49,215 bases of DNA from Burkholderiaceae bacterium (GCA_023954045.1 JAMLIR010000026.1:1-49215), one strand, 5' to 3'; shown: positions 8,519 to 18,201, counted from the first letter of the stretch. Program-made: numbers and translations. Notes: generated from the letters alone by a model not told the origin.

Positions 8519-8773
8519 TTGCTCATGGACGAATCCGGGCACCGTGACGCTTCGACGCCGCGCAACCGGGGCGTATTGCGCCGGCCCTGGGGTAGCGCCC
8601 TCGCGATGATCGGGCTGATCGTCGCCTTCTTCCTCGTGCGCGAGCACTGGACCCACCTTGCGGGGCTCTGGATCTACCTGTTGTTGCTGGCCTGTCCGCT
8701 GATGCACCTGTTTCACGGACACGGCGGCCACGGACGGCACGGCGCCCCATTCGAGCGCGAACGCAAGGAGTAG
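8519..8773 (+). CDS. DUF2933 small membrane protein
   Basis: 84 residues from a TTG at 8519 (or 82 from the ATG at 8525; an AGGGGA stretch ends about 6 nt before the TTG, so both starts are possible). The protein has a charged N-terminus, two close hydrophobic stretches (about 29-44 and 50-64) and the signature [19 protein letters not shown], which I recognise as the DUF2933 family. The CPLMH and following His-rich tail look metal-binding, but the family's function is not established. It is encoded 8 nt before the copper ATPase and is probably its operon partner under the box at 8436-8449. Confidence 0.82.
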   Translation: MLMDESGHRDASTPRNRGVLRRPWGSALAMIGLIVAFFLVREHWTHLAGLWIYLLLLACPLMHLFHGHGGHGRHGAPFERERKE

Positions 8774-8781
8774 ACGAGCTC

Positions 8782-11031
8782 ATGGACACGCGCAGCGACC
8801 CGTCGCAGCCGGCGAGCGAAGCCCGTCGCGCACATCACGAGCATCACGAGCATCACGAGCATCACGAGCATCACGCGCCGACGCCGGCGGTGACCGAGCC
8901 CGCTTCGGCGGCTCCGCAGGGCACGATCTACACCTGCCCGATGCACCCCGAGATCCGCCGGACCGCGCCCGGCCACTGCCCGATCTGCGGAATGGCGCTC
9001 GAGCCGCTGATGCCCAGCCTCGACGACGACGAGAACCCCGAGCTGCGCGACTTCACGAGACGCTTCTGGTGGACGCTGCCGCCGACGGTCGTCGTGCTCG
9101 CGCTCGCGATGGGCGGCCACCTGCTCGGCTGGCTGTCGCCGCGCACACAGTCGTGGGTCGAGCTCGTGCTGACGGCACCGGTCGTGCTGTGGGGCGGGTG
9201 GCCGTTCTTCGTGCGGATGGCGCAGTCGATCCGTAATGCCAGCCCGAACATGTGGACGCTGATCGGCCTGGGCGTCGGGGCCGCGTTCCTCTACAGCGTG
9301 GCGGCCACGGTCGCGCCGGGGTGGTTTCCCGAATCGTTCATGGTCCACGGCCGCGTGGCGGTGTACTTCGAGGCCGCGGCCGTCATCGTCTCGCTCACGC
9401 TGCTCGGGCAGATGCTCGAACTGAAGGCGCGCGGCCAGACGTCGGCCGCGATCAAGGCGCTGCTGGGGCTCGCTCCGAAGACGGCACGCCGATTGAACGA
9501 CGACGGCACCGAGGGCGACGTGCCGCTCGCGCACGTGCACGTCGGCGACCGATTGCGCGTGCGCCCCGGCGAGAAGGTTCCGGTCGACGGCGTCGTGCTC
9601 GAAGGCGAGAGCCCGGTGGACGAATCGATGCTGACCGGCGAGCCGATCCCGGTCGGCAAGCGCGCCGGCGACCGGCTGATCGGTGCGACGCTCAATACCA
9701 GCGGTGCGCTGGTGATGCGCGCCGAGCGCGTCGGCTCCGAGACGATGCTGGCGCAGATCGTGAACATGGTCGCCCAGGCGCAGCGCTCGCGCGCGCCGAT
9801 GCAGCGCATGGCCGACCGGGTGGCCGGCTGGTTCGTTCTCGCGGTGATCGGGGTCGCGATCGCGACCTTCGTAACCTGGGGCCTGTTCGGGCCGCAGCCG
9901 AGTTGGGTCTTCGCGACGATCAATGCGCTGGCCGTGCTGATCATCGCGTGCCCGTGCGCGCTGGGGCTGGCGACGCCGATGTCGATCATGGTGGCGACCG
10001 GCAAGGCGGCCACGCACGGCATCCTGTTTCGCGACGCCGCCGCGATCGAGGCCTTCCGGCGGATCGACACGCTGGTCGTCGACAAGACGGGCACGCTGAC
10101 CGAGGGCAAGCCGGCGTTCGACAGCGTCGTGCCGGCCGCCGGATTCGCCGAGGGCGAGGTCCTCTCGCTCGCGGCGCGCCTCGACCAGGGCTCCGAGCAC
10201 CCGTTGGCGCAGGCGATCGTCGCCGAGGCACGGCGGCGCGGCCTGCCGCTCGACGCGGCCGAGTCCTTCGAGTCGGCCAGCGGAATCGGGGTGCGCGGCG
10301 TCGTGGGCGGCCGGCGACTCGCCTTGGGAAACACCGCGCTGATGGAGGCCGAACGCGTCGAATGGCGGGCGCTGTCGGAGCGGGCCGAGGCACTGCGGGG
10401 GCAGGGCGCCAGCGTCATGCACCTCGCAGTCGACGGGCGGCTGGCCGGCCTGCTCGCGGTATCCGATCCGATCAAGGCGAGCACGCCGGAGGCGATCGGC
10501 CGCCTGCGCGAAGACGGGATGCACATCGTCATGGCCACCGGCGACGGCTGGACGACCGCGCGCGCGGTGGCCGCGAAGCTCGGCATCGACGAGGTGATCG
10601 GCGAGGTCAAGCCCGCCGACAAGGTCGCGATCGTGCAGCGATTGCAGGCCGGCGGACGCAAGGTCGCGATGGCCGGTGACGGGATCAACGATGCGCCGGC
10701 GCTCGCGCAGGCGGACATCGGGATCGCGATGGGCACCGGTACCGACGTGGCGATGAACGCGGGCCACGTCACGCTGGTCAAGGGCGACCTGCGCGCGATC
10801 GCGCGCGCGCGGATCATCTCCGGGCAGACGGTGCAGAACATGCGGCAGAACCTCGGCTTCGCGCTGGTCTACAACGCGCTCGGCGTGCCGGTGGCCGCGG
10901 GCGTGCTGTACCCGGCATTCGGCCTGCTGCTGTCGCCGATGATCGCTGCGCTGGCGATGAGCCTGAGCTCCGTGTCGGTGGTCTCCAACGCGCTGCGACT
11001 GCGGCGCGAGCGGTCGCCGGAGGCGACATGA
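8782..11031 (+). CDS. copA: Cu(I)-exporting P1B-type ATPase
   Basis: Inner-membrane pump that exports Cu(I) from the cytosol using ATP, 749 residues. In order: a His-rich N-terminus (HHE repeats, 18-31), a heavy-metal-binding zinc-ribbon-like domain YTCPMHPEI...HCPICGM (50-71) in place of the usual MXCXXC domains, six core plus two leading membrane helices, the CPC metal motif (C390, C392), the phosphorylation site DKTGT (434-438), the HP locus (H473) and GDGIND (632-637). The last helices carry YN and MSLSS, the signature of the Cu(I)/Ag(I) class P1B-1. It follows the DUF2933 gene by 8 nt and overlaps the cytochrome gene by 4 nt. Confidence 0.95.
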   Translation: MDTRSDPSQPASEARRAHHEHHEHHEHHEHHAPTPAVTEPASAAPQGTIYTCPMHPEIRRTAPGHCPICGMALEPLMPSLDDDENPELRDFTRRFWWTLPPTVVVLALAMGGHLLGWLSPRTQSWVELVLTAPVVLWGGWPFFVRMAQSIRNASPNMWTLIGLGVGAAFLYSVAATVAPGWFPESFMVHGRVAVYFEAAAVIVSLTLLGQMLELKARGQTSAAIKALLGLAPKTARRLNDDGTEGDVPLAHVHVGDRLRVRPGEKVPVDGVVLEGESPVDESMLTGEPIPVGKRAGDRLIGATLNTSGALVMRAERVGSETMLAQIVNMVAQAQRSRAPMQRMADRVAGWFVLAVIGVAIATFVTWGLFGPQPSWVFATINALAVLIIACPCALGLATPMSIMVATGKAATHGILFRDAAAIEAFRRIDTLVVDKTGTLTEGKPAFDSVVPAAGFAEGEVLSLAARLDQGSEHPLAQAIVAEARRRGLPLDAAESFESASGIGVRGVVGGRRLALGNTALMEAERVEWRALSERAEALRGQGASVMHLAVDGRLAGLLAVSDPIKASTPEAIGRLREDGMHIVMATGDGWTTARAVAAKLGIDEVIGEVKPADKVAIVQRLQAGGRKVAMAGDGINDAPALAQADIGIAMGTGTDVAMNAGHVTLVKGDLRAIARARIISGQTVQNMRQNLGFALVYNALGVPVAAGVLYPAFGLLLSPMIAALAMSLSSVSVVSNALRLRRERSPEAT
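8833..8874 (+). repeat. 9-bp tandem repeat coding for HHE in copA
   Basis: CATCACGAG occurs four times in perfect tandem, followed by CATCAC (4.7 units). It encodes the HHE tripeptide run of the ATPase N-terminus. The absence of any synonymous change suggests recent slippage and likely length variation between strains. Confidence 0.95.
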
Positions 11032-11534
11032 CCCTGCGCATGAAGCCCGCCGATACGAAGGCCGCGAAGGGGTCGATCACGCGCTGGCTGATCGCGGCAG
11101 GGGCGGCGGCGGCGATCCTTGCGCTGGCATGGTGGCAGTTCGGCGACGCGAAACCCGGCCGCATCGATCCGGACGACGCGCGCCTGGTCGCGCTTGGCCG
11201 CGAGGTCTACGCGAAGCACTGTGCGAGCTGCCACGGCGCGAACCTCGAGGGGCAGCCGGACTGGCGCTCGCGCGGGCCGAACGGGCGCATGCCGGCACCG
11301 CCGCACGACGCCAGCGGCCACACCTGGCATCACCCCGGCGACGTGCTGTTCGGGATCGTCAAGGAAGGCGTGCAGAAGTACGCGCCGCCGGGCTACCAGA
11401 GCGACATGCCGGCCTATGCCGGCGTGTTGAGCGACGAGCAGATCGTCGCGGTGCTCTCGTACGTCAAGTCGACCTGGCCCGCCGACGTCCGGCGTCGGCA
11501 CGACGAACTCGAACGGCTGGCCGGGAGCCGCTGA
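11028..11534 (+). CDS. Membrane-anchored mono-heme cytochrome c
   Basis: 168 residues: a short N-terminus, one membrane helix (about 19-37) and a periplasmic class I cytochrome c domain. The heme site is CASCH (65-69) and the axial ligand probably M127 in [10 protein letters not shown]. The loop between the two contains [13 protein letters not shown], which is rich in His and may bind copper. It overlaps the copper ATPase gene by 4 nt (ATGA), so it is translated with the pump. Cytochromes at this place occur in other betaproteobacterial copper operons; the role is unknown and may be to accept electrons from periplasmic Cu(I) oxidation. Confidence 0.86.
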   Translation: MTLRMKPADTKAAKGSITRWLIAAGAAAAILALAWWQFGDAKPGRIDPDDARLVALGREVYAKHCASCHGANLEGQPDWRSRGPNGRMPAPPHDASGHTWHHPGDVLFGIVKEGVQKYAPPGYQSDMPAYAGVLSDEQIVAVLSYVKSTWPADVRRRHDELERLAGSR

Positions 11535-11539
11535 AGCGC

Positions 11540-11562
11540 GCGACCGGCACCCGGCCGGTCGC
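11540..11562. terminator. Hairpin between convergent copper operons
   Basis: GCGACCGG and CCGGTCGC form a perfect 8-bp stem with a 7-nt loop, 6 nt after the cytochrome stop and 22 nt from the stop of the opposite gene. There is no T-run on either strand, so it is a probable bidirectional transcript end or 3' stabiliser, not a classical intrinsic terminator. Confidence 0.55.
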
Positions 11563-11583
11563 TGTCGAATGAGCCCGCTCGCG

Positions 11584-12048
11584 TCATTGCGCGCGACCTG
11601 TCTGCATCGGCATCGGATGGGCGGCCGCCGAGCCCGGCGTGAATCGCGCCTGCCCGGGCGCCTTGCCCGGCAGCGTGATCGACACCACGATCTTCGCGCC
11701 GGGCGTGCGCGCGTGGCGCGACACGCCTTTCATCCGGTTCCCGCCGTCGGGAGTCAGCGCGGCGGTCGACGGCACCTTGCCCGACAGGATCGTGGCCGTT
11801 CCGGTCGCGCCCGCCGTCGAGACCGGCGCGCCGGCGTGATCGGTGACGTAGACGACGAGCGGACTGTCGCCCGAGGCCTCGGCGTCGCTCGCCGTCACGA
11901 GTTCGTAGTGCCAGGGCCCGGCCATGCGCAACTGGCCGCCATGCGGCGCCTCCAGCGTGTCCAGGTACGCGTCGTCGTGGGCGAACGCGGGCGAGGCTGC
12001 GAGGGCGAGCGCGACCGCGATCGCCGAGCCGGTCAGTGAGCGTTTCAT
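11584..12048 (-). CDS. Exported protein of unknown function linked to RND pump
   Basis: 154 residues from the ATG at 12048, which follows AAGGAA by 6 nt; the frame is open further upstream but without sense. Signal peptide ends at FAHDD. The mature protein contains LEAPHGGQLRMAGPWHYELV and a beta-rich body with KVPSTAALTPDGGNRMKG, ending in His/Met-rich AAAHPMPMQ. The HGGQL...YELV pattern is one I know from periplasmic proteins accompanying CusBA/CzcBA systems and from the N-terminal parts of some fusion proteins. Function unknown; copper or silver binding through the His and Met is inference. It is the last gene of the reverse RND operon, 22 nt after cusA. Confidence 0.7.
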   Translation of the reverse strand: MKRSLTGSAIAVALALAASPAFAHDDAYLDTLEAPHGGQLRMAGPWHYELVTASDAEASGDSPLVVYVTDHAGAPVSTAGATGTATILSGKVPSTAALTPDGGNRMKGVSRHARTPGAKIVVSITLPGKAPGQARFTPGSAAAHPMPMQTGRAQ

Positions 12049-12070
12049 GTCGGTTTCCTTCGTTCGGACG

Positions 12071-15000
12071 TCAGTAGCTTTCGGAACTTCGCGCATCGAG
12101 AAGCCGCTGCAGCGGCTTCTCGCCCCATCTCCAGAACATCATCGGCGTGAGCACGGTGTCGAGCACCGTCGAGCTGATCAGTCCGCCGAAGATGACCACC
12201 GCGACCGGGTGCAGCACCTCCTTGCCCGGAGCGTCGGCCGACGCCAGCAGCGGCACCAGCGCGAACGCCGCCACCAGCGCGGTCATCAGGACCGGCGTCA
12301 GGCGCTCGAGCGAGCCGCGAACGATCATCGACCTGCCGAATCGCTCGCCCTCGAATGCGCAGAGGTTCACGTAGTGCGAGACCTTCAGGATGCCGTTGCG
12401 CGTCGCGATGCCCGCCAGCGTGACGAAGCCCACCAGCGCGGCCACGGACAGCGGCTGTCCCGACACCCATAGCGCGATCACGCTGCCCACCAGCGCCAGC
12501 GGGATGTTGCCCATGATGATCAGCGCGAGCGTGGTCGACCGGTAGCGGCCGTACAGCACCAGGAAGATCATCGACAGCGACACCAGCGCCAGCGCTCCGA
12601 TCAGTCGCGTCGCCTGCTCCTGGGCCTGGAACTGCCCCTCGAGCGAGGTGAAGTAGCCGTCGGGCATCGGCCTGGCGGCCAGCTCCGCGCGTATCGCGCG
12701 GATCACCCCGGCCATGTCGCTGCCGTCGGTGTTGGCGGATACGACGATCCGTCGGCGCGCGTTCTCGCGGACGATCTGGTTCGGCCCGTCGCCGTCCTCG
12801 ATGTCGGCCAGCCTGGACAGCGGAACGTATCCGAGCGGCGTCTCGATCGGCAGGCGGGACAGTGCGTGCATGTCGCGGCCGTCCTCGGGCAAGCGGGTCA
12901 CCAGGTCGAAGCGGCGGTTCCCCTCGACGAGCTGCGTGACGCGTTCGCCGGCGATCATCTGCTCCAGGCCGCGCAGCAACGCGCCGGGCACCACGCCGTG
13001 GCGTGCGGCCTCGGCGTAGTCGACGCGGATCTTGGCCTGCGGAATCAGCACCTGCTTCTCGATCTGGAGGTCGGTGACGCCGGCAATCCGGGCCATCCTC
13101 GCGCGCAGGTCTTCGGCCAGTGCGCGCAGCGTGTCGAGGTCGTCGCCGTACACCTTCAGGGCAATCTGCGCACGAACGCCGGAGAGCAGGTGGTCGAGCC
13201 GGTGCGAGATCGGCTGGCCCACGTTGGCGACGGCGGGCAGCCCGGCCAGCCGGGCACGGATCTCGCCGATGACCGCATCCCGGGGCCTTTCCGACGGCGC
13301 CAGGTCCACGTCCATTTCGGTGGAGTGCACGCCCTCGGCGTGCTCGTCGAGTTCCGCGCGCCCGGTGCGCCGGCCGACCTGCGTGACCTCGGGCACCTTC
13401 ATGACGAGCTGCTCGGCCAGCGCGCCGATCCGGTTCGACTCCTGAAGCGACGTGCCCGGCTCGAGCAGCAGGCTCACCGTCAGCGTGCCTTCGTTGAAGG
13501 GCGGCAGGAACGACCTCGGGAAGAACGCGAGGGACGCGCCGGCGACCAGCACCGCGGCCGCCGCGACGACGAGCAGGCTCCGGCTGCGATCGAACGACCA
13601 GTCGAGCAGCCGTGCGTCCTGGCGCTTCAGCCACGACACCAACGGGCTGTCTCCGTGCCCGAGCAGCTTCATGCCAGGCAGCAGGTAGTACGCCAGCACC
13701 GGGGTGAGCGTCACCGAGACCACCATGCTGGCGAGGATCGACACGATGTAGGCCACGCCGAGCGGCGTGAACAGCCGGCCCTCGATGCCGGGGAGCATGA
13801 ACAGCGGCACGAAGACGAGCACGATGATGACCGTCGCGTAGACGATGGCCGAGCGCACCTCGAGCGTCGCCGTCGCGATCACTTCGGCGACCGGCCGCGG
13901 ATGGGCCGACGCGCGCTCGAGCTTGAGCCGGCGCAGGACGTTCTCCACGCCGACGACCGCGTCGTCGACCAGCTCGCCGATGGCGATCGCCAGACCGCCG
14001 AGCGTCATCGTGTTGATGGACAGTCCGAAGTAGCGGAACACCAGCGCGCTCGCCAGCAGCGACACGGGAATCGCGGTGAGCGAGATCAGCGTCGTGCGGA
14101 CGTTGAGCAGGAACAGGAACAGCACGACCGCGACGAGGATCGCGCCGTCGCGCAAGGCTTCCTCGACGTTGCCCACCGAGCGCTCGATGAAGTCCGCCTG
14201 CCGGAACAGGAACTGCGGCGCCTCGACCCCGGCCGGGCGGGACTTCGACAGGTCGGCGATCGCCTTCTCGACTTCGCGCGTCAGCGTCACGCTGTCGGCG
14301 CCCGGCTGCTTCTGCACCGAGAGGATCACGGCCGGCTTGCCGTCGTACCCGGCGTCGCCGCGCTTGATCGCGGGCGCGACGCCGACGTTCGCGACCTGGC
14401 CCAGCAAGACCCGCTGGCCGTCGTTCACCGAGACGACCAGGTTGCGAAGGTCCTCGATCCGCGTGGTGCGTCCGATCTGGCGCACCAGGTACTCGCGCCC
14501 GCGCGCCTCGAGGAATCCGCCGCTGGTGTTGGCGCCGAAGTCCTTCAGCGCCGCATCGACGCGTTCCCGCGGCACGCCGAGTGCCTGGAGCTGGTCGGGT
14601 CGCAACTCGACCCGGTACTGGCGCACCTCGCCGCCGATGGCGATGACCTGCGCGATGCCCGGAATCGTCAGCAGGCGCGGCCGGACGACCCAGTCGGCGT
14701 ACTCGCGGACCTGCATCGGGCTCGCCCTGGCGGGGTCGGCCGGCAGGGCGATCAGCAGGATCTCGCCCATGATCGACGAGATCGGGCCGAGCTGCGGCAG
14801 CACGTCGGGCGGCAGCTGCCCGCGAACCAGGTTCAGGCGCTCGGAGATCTGCTGCCGGTTGCGGTAGATGTCCGATCCCCATTCGAACTCGACGTAAACG
14901 ATCGACAGGCCGACGCCGGAGACCGAGCGCACCCGCGTGACCCCGGGCATGCCGTTCATGGTCGACTCGATCGGGAAGGTGACGAGCTGCTCGACTTCCT

Positions 15001-15175
15001 CGGGTGCCATGCCGCCGGCTTCGGTCATCAGCGTGACGGTCGGCTTGTTCAGGTCGGGGAACACGTCGACGGGCATCGCGCGCAACGTGAGCACGCCGTA
15101 GGCGACGAGCAGCAGCGACGCGGCCAGGACGATCAGCCGCTGACGCAGGCTCGTGTGGACGAGGAACTCGAACAC
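12071..15175 (-). CDS. cusA: Heavy-metal efflux RND pump, CusA/CzcA type
   Basis: Inner-membrane proton-driven trimeric pump, 1034 residues, the expected length. It begins with a membrane helix (LIVLAASLLLVAYGV) and the HME-RND landmark MPVDVFPDLNKPTV. Two large periplasmic loops each follow a first helix, and the proton-relay segment GELVDDAVVGVENV is present in the fourth helix region. The segment around RTGRAELDEHAEGVHSTEMD corresponds to the cleft where CusA carries its Met ligands but is acidic/His-rich here, so metal choice cannot be fixed from sequence; the copper genes around it suggest Cu/Ag. It is encoded 1 nt after the fusion protein gene. Confidence 0.93.
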   Translation of the reverse strand: MFEFLVHTSLRQRLIVLAASLLLVAYGVLTLRAMPVDVFPDLNKPTVTLMTEAGGMAPEEVEQLVTFPIESTMNGMPGVTRVRSVSGVGLSIVYVEFEWGSDIYRNRQQISERLNLVRGQLPPDVLPQLGPISSIMGEILLIALPADPARASPMQVREYADWVVRPRLLTIPGIAQVIAIGGEVRQYRVELRPDQLQALGVPRERVDAALKDFGANTSGGFLEARGREYLVRQIGRTTRIEDLRNLVVSVNDGQRVLLGQVANVGVAPAIKRGDAGYDGKPAVILSVQKQPGADSVTLTREVEKAIADLSKSRPAGVEAPQFLFRQADFIERSVGNVEEALRDGAILVAVVLFLFLLNVRTTLISLTAIPVSLLASALVFRYFGLSINTMTLGGLAIAIGELVDDAVVGVENVLRRLKLERASAHPRPVAEVIATATLEVRSAIVYATVIIVLVFVPLFMLPGIEGRLFTPLGVAYIVSILASMVVSVTLTPVLAYYLLPGMKLLGHGDSPLVSWLKRQDARLLDWSFDRSRSLLVVAAAAVLVAGASLAFFPRSFLPPFNEGTLTVSLLLEPGTSLQESNRIGALAEQLVMKVPEVTQVGRRTGRAELDEHAEGVHSTEMDVDLAPSERPRDAVIGEIRARLAGLPAVANVGQPISHRLDHLLSGVRAQIALKVYGDDLDTLRALAEDLRARMARIAGVTDLQIEKQVLIPQAKIRVDYAEAARHGVVPGALLRGLEQMIAGERVTQLVEGNRRFDLVTRLPEDGRDMHALSRLPIETPLGYVPLSRLADIEDGDGPNQIVRENARRRIVVSANTDGSDMAGVIRAIRAELAARPMPDGYFTSLEGQFQAQEQATRLIGALALVSLSMIFLVLYGRYRSTTLALIIMGNIPLALVGSVIALWVSGQPLSVAALVGFVTLAGIATRNGILKVSHYVNLCAFEGERFGRSMIVRGSLERLTPVLMTALVAAFALVPLLASADAPGKEVLHPVAVVIFGGLISSTVLDTVLTPMMFWRWGEKPLQRLLDARSSESY

Positions 15176-15176
15176 T

Positions 15177-16328
15177 TCAGCGCACCTGCGCCAGCAGGCT
15201 GGCGCCCGAGACGACGACCTGGTCGCCCGGGGCGATGCCGGAGGCGACCGCCACCGTCCGCGCGTCGAGCGCTTCGGAGACGACGCGACGCGGCGCGAAG
15301 CGCTCGGGCGCGACGTGGACCCAGGCGACCCATTCGCCGGCGCGGTTGCGAACGAGCGCCTCCTGCGGCAGGGCCACGCCCCGGAGCATGCGTGCGCTTC
15401 GGGCGATCACCTGCACGGGTTGGCCGACCGCCAGTGCGACGCCGGGTGTCTTCACCCGAAAGAGCAGGGGCAGCGCCTGCCCGCGGAGCTGCCGGCCGGC
15501 GCCGACGAATTGCAGCGACAGCGTGCCGCCGCTCGTGACCGCGTCGGCGCTCCGGATGCCGTCGGCCAGCGCGGGATCGTAGGCGAGCGCCTCGATCGCG
15601 AGGCGGGACGGATCGACGATTTCGAACAGGATGTCGCGGGGTTCCACGACCTGCCCCGCGACGGCGGCGGCCACGCTCACCACGCCGGACACCGGCGCAC
15701 GCAGCGCTTCGCGCGCACCGAGCCCGGCACTCAGCGCGGCGCGGCGCCGCTGCAGCGCTCGCGCCTCCACGCGTGCCGCCTCGATGTCCTTGCGCGGGAC
15801 GGCACCGTCGAGCTGCTCGTAGCGCGCCACCCGGCCCTTCGCGATCTCGAGCTGGGCGTCGATCGCCGCCAGTTCAGCCTGCTGGTTGCCGCGCTCGACG
15901 TTGCCGATCGTCGGCTGCAGCCAGGCGATCACCTGCCCTTTCGCGACGCGCTGGCCGAGCACCGGCAGGCCGGACGGCCCCGGTTCGACGCGGCCGGCCT
16001 GGCTCGCCTGCACGCGGCCGCCGGCGTTCGGATCGGCGACGACGACGCCGGCGAGCTGCAGCGGTGCCGACAGCGGCTCGAGCCTGGCCCGCTGCGTTCG
16101 CACGCCGAGCCGGTACTGCACCAGCTTGGGCACGAACACGCTGCCGTCGGCCTGCCGTTGCGCGGCGGCGCCTTCGTCGGGTCCCGGCGCGGATGCTGCC
16201 GTGCCTTCGGCGGGGGCTGCGCGTACGTCGGACGGCGTGCCGTGTGCCTCGCCCTCGTGGGCCGTCGCGGGCGCGCTCGGCAGCGACAGCGCCGCCGCCA
16301 GCAGCAGGGGCAGGAATGACGCATTCAT
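15177..16328 (-). CDS. cusB: RND membrane fusion protein, CusB-like
   Basis: Periplasmic adaptor that joins the RND pump to the outer-membrane channel, 383 residues. Signal peptide ends at ATAHEGEAHG; this His/Glu cluster at the mature N-terminus is typical of metal-efflux adaptors and may bind metal. Then come a beta-barrel/lipoyl half (GVVVADPNAGGRVQASQAGRVEP), a helical hairpin with Gln/Arg/Ala-rich heptads (about 145-205), the returning lipoyl half (LRAPVSGVVSVAAAVAGQVV) and the membrane-proximal domain. It overlaps the upstream gene by 4 nt and lies 1 nt before cusA. Confidence 0.9.
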   Translation of the reverse strand: MNASFLPLLLAAALSLPSAPATAHEGEAHGTPSDVRAAPAEGTAASAPGPDEGAAAQRQADGSVFVPKLVQYRLGVRTQRARLEPLSAPLQLAGVVVADPNAGGRVQASQAGRVEPGPSGLPVLGQRVAKGQVIAWLQPTIGNVERGNQQAELAAIDAQLEIAKGRVARYEQLDGAVPRKDIEAARVEARALQRRRAALSAGLGAREALRAPVSGVVSVAAAVAGQVVEPRDILFEIVDPSRLAIEALAYDPALADGIRSADAVTSGGTLSLQFVGAGRQLRGQALPLLFRVKTPGVALAVGQPVQVIARSARMLRGVALPQEALVRNRAGEWVAWVHVAPERFAPRRVVSEALDARTVAVASGIAPGDQVVVSGASLLAQVR

Positions 16329-16882
16329 CTCGATTCACCCCCCTGTCGGAGTCGCCGGTTTCTTCGGCGGGCAGCGACGAGTCCGGCGCCGGCCAGCACC
16401 ACTGCGCCCGAGGCGCCCCAGACGACTCGGGCGTTGCGCGACGTTGCTTCCGCGGTGCGCCGGGGCGCCGTCACGCCGTCGGGGACGTCGAGCGTGAGCG
16501 TCATCAGGTCGGCCGCGTCGTCGGTCTGCACGACGACCGTCAGCGGATGCGATCCCGGGCTGGCAAGGCGGTCCGACGCGACCCGGTACACCCCCGCCTC
16601 GACCCGAGCGGCTCCGGCCGTCCAGCCATCGCCCTGCACTTCCAGGCGCGCGCCGTCCACCGGTGCGTTCGTGGCGACGTCGTCGAGATACAGGGTCAGG
16701 CCGTCGCGTTCGCCGACGGCGAGCAGCGCGAGCGTCTCGGTGGCCGTGGCCGCGGCCGCGCGCGGGGCCCGGCCGACTTCGGTCGGGGCCGCTTGCGCCG
16801 GCGCTCCGTGGTCCTCGCCCTCGTGGGCCATGACGGGCAGCGCCAACGCGAGCGCGACCAGGAACGTGGCAGGTGTCTTCAA
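16325..16882 (-). CDS. Exported protein with C-terminal anchor, RND-linked
   Basis: 185 residues. Signal peptide ends at VMAHEGEDHG, nearly the same mature N-terminus as the adaptor encoded next to it. A central beta-rich domain (LTLYLDDVATNAPVDGARLEV, written in part) with GVYRV and HPLTVVVQTDD looks like an immunoglobulin or FixH-like fold. One membrane helix (VVWGASGAVVLAGAGLVAA, near 150-170) and a basic tail follow, so it is anchored to the inner membrane from the periplasmic side. I know it as a companion of metal RND operons with no proven role. It overlaps both neighbours by 4 nt. Confidence 0.72.
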   Translation of the reverse strand: MKTPATFLVALALALPVMAHEGEDHGAPAQAAPTEVGRAPRAAAATATETLALLAVGERDGLTLYLDDVATNAPVDGARLEVQGDGWTAGAARVEAGVYRVASDRLASPGSHPLTVVVQTDDAADLMTLTLDVPDGVTAPRRTAEATSRNARVVWGASGAVVLAGAGLVAARRRNRRLRQGGESR

Positions 16883-18096
16883 GGCAGTACTCCCAGCGCC
16901 TGGCGAAGTTGCGACACGGCTTCGTCGCGGGCAGCGCGCTGACGCAGGCCGAATGCCTCGGCGTCGAGCGCCGCGGCGCGAACCCGCAGCAGCGTGGTGA
17001 GGTCGGCCTCGCCGAGGGCGAACGCCTTCTCGATCAGTTGCAGGTTGTCGGCCGTCAGTTCGCGACGCCGCCGTGCTGCATCGAGTTGCCGGTCTGCTGC
17101 TTCGAGCGCGGCTCGCGCGCGGTCGACTTCGCCCGCGACCTCGGCGCGTGCGAACGCCAGTTCGGCTTCGGCGCGCGATGCCGCCGCGATCGCTTCGGCC
17201 GTCCGTTGCCGCAACTGCGGACCGGCGGAGAACGGGATCGTCACCCGCAGCCCGATCGCACTTGCGAACGGCTCGGCAGCCGCGCCGCGGTCACGCTCGA
17301 CGCGCACGGCCACCGTGGGCGCCTCGCGGGCCGACCGGGTGGCCACCCGCAGCGCAGCGCGAGCGACCTCCGCGGCCGCGGCCGCCGCGAGCACCCGGGG
17401 GTGGCGATCGAGCGCCGGGTTCGCAGCGGTCGCCGATTCGGCCGCGAGCACCGCGGGCGCCGCCGCCCCGGTCAGGGCGCGTAGCCGAGCCTCCGCGCCG
17501 AGCAGGGCGGTCTGCGCGTCGATCGCTTCGCTCTCGGCGGCCAGGCGCTCGTTGCGCGCGAGGTTCGCGTCGGTCCGGGCCAGTTCTCCGGTGGCGAAGC
17601 GACGCAGCACGTCGGATTCCAGCGACTCGGCGCTGGCGGCGCGCCGGAGCGCCTGCTCGCGCGCGTTGCGCGCCGCGGCGAGTGCCCACCATCGCGCTCG
17701 AACCTCGCCGGCAAGCGACAGGCGAAGCGCGGCACGTTGCGTCTCGACCTCGTCGATCGCGCTGCGCGCGTGCGCCTGCCTGGCGGCCTGCTGGCCGGGA
17801 AGCCACAGTGGCACGCTGAGCTCCGCCTCCCACTTCTGCGCGCCTTCGTTCCGGTTCATCCGGTCGCTCAGGACGCCGAACGACGCGGCGGGGGGACCCG
17901 GCGTCGTGGCCGAGGCGGCGTCGGCCCGCGCGGACGCTTCGGCGCTTCGGGCATGGAGGGTCGCGGCGATCGGGTCGCGGAACCATGCCTGCTCGAAGGC
18001 GCTTGCGAGGGTCTGCGCCCTGGCGCCGAACGCGGCGAGCCAGATTGCGCATCCGATGTACAGGCCAGGTCGCCGTGCGATTCCCATGGCGGGCAA
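16879..18096 (-). CDS. cusC: TolC-like outer-membrane channel of RND operon
   Basis: First gene of the reverse operon TolC, unknown, MFP, RND, unknown. 405 residues with a signal peptide ending near GARAQ and an almost entirely alpha-helical body made of two repeats rich in Ala, Arg and Glu (outer membrane factor fold), without a lipobox Cys at the cleavage point. Two starts are possible, ATG 18096 or ATG 18087; neither has a clear ribosome-binding site, and a -10-like TATCTT lies at 18100-18095, so the later start or a downstream promoter is open. The CusR-type box at 18135-18148 lies 39 nt upstream. Confidence 0.85.
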   Translation of the reverse strand: MPAMGIARRPGLYIGCAIWLAAFGARAQTLASAFEQAWFRDPIAATLHARSAEASARADAASATTPGPPAASFGVLSDRMNRNEGAQKWEAELSVPLWLPGQQAARQAHARSAIDEVETQRAALRLSLAGEVRARWWALAAARNAREQALRRAASAESLESDVLRRFATGELARTDANLARNERLAAESEAIDAQTALLGAEARLRALTGAAAPAVLAAESATAANPALDRHPRVLAAAAAAEVARAALRVATRSAREAPTVAVRVERDRGAAAEPFASAIGLRVTIPFSAGPQLRQRTAEAIAAASRAEAELAFARAEVAGEVDRARAALEAADRQLDAARRRRELTADNLQLIEKAFALGEADLTTLLRVRAAALDAEAFGLRQRAARDEAVSQLRQALGVLP

Positions 18097-18134
18097 GATA
18101 GGATCGCGACCCCGGCGCCGACATGACCCCTCGG

Positions 18135-18148
18135 TTACAACCTTGTCA
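18135..18148. promoter_or_regulatory. CusR-type box upstream of RND operon
   Basis: Read on the minus strand as TGACAAGGTTGTAA, preceded by CA. It closely matches the known E. coli CusR box TGACAA-N2-TTGTCA, differing in one half-site (GTAA for GTCA). It has the same 4-6-4 spacing as the two other boxes in this window and lies between the stop of the sensor kinase gene and the TolC-like gene. Confidence 0.6.
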
Positions 18149-18201
18149 TGATTGCCCGGCGCACTCGCCGGAGGACGCTCATGTCGCGCCGACGTTGCTC
18201 G

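Noticed and set aside
12866-15538. Open frame of 890 codons on the plus strand across the RND gene
   Set aside because: Antisense shadow of cusA in GC-rich DNA; composition is Arg/Ala/His-rich without any domain, and the RND protein is complete on the other strand.
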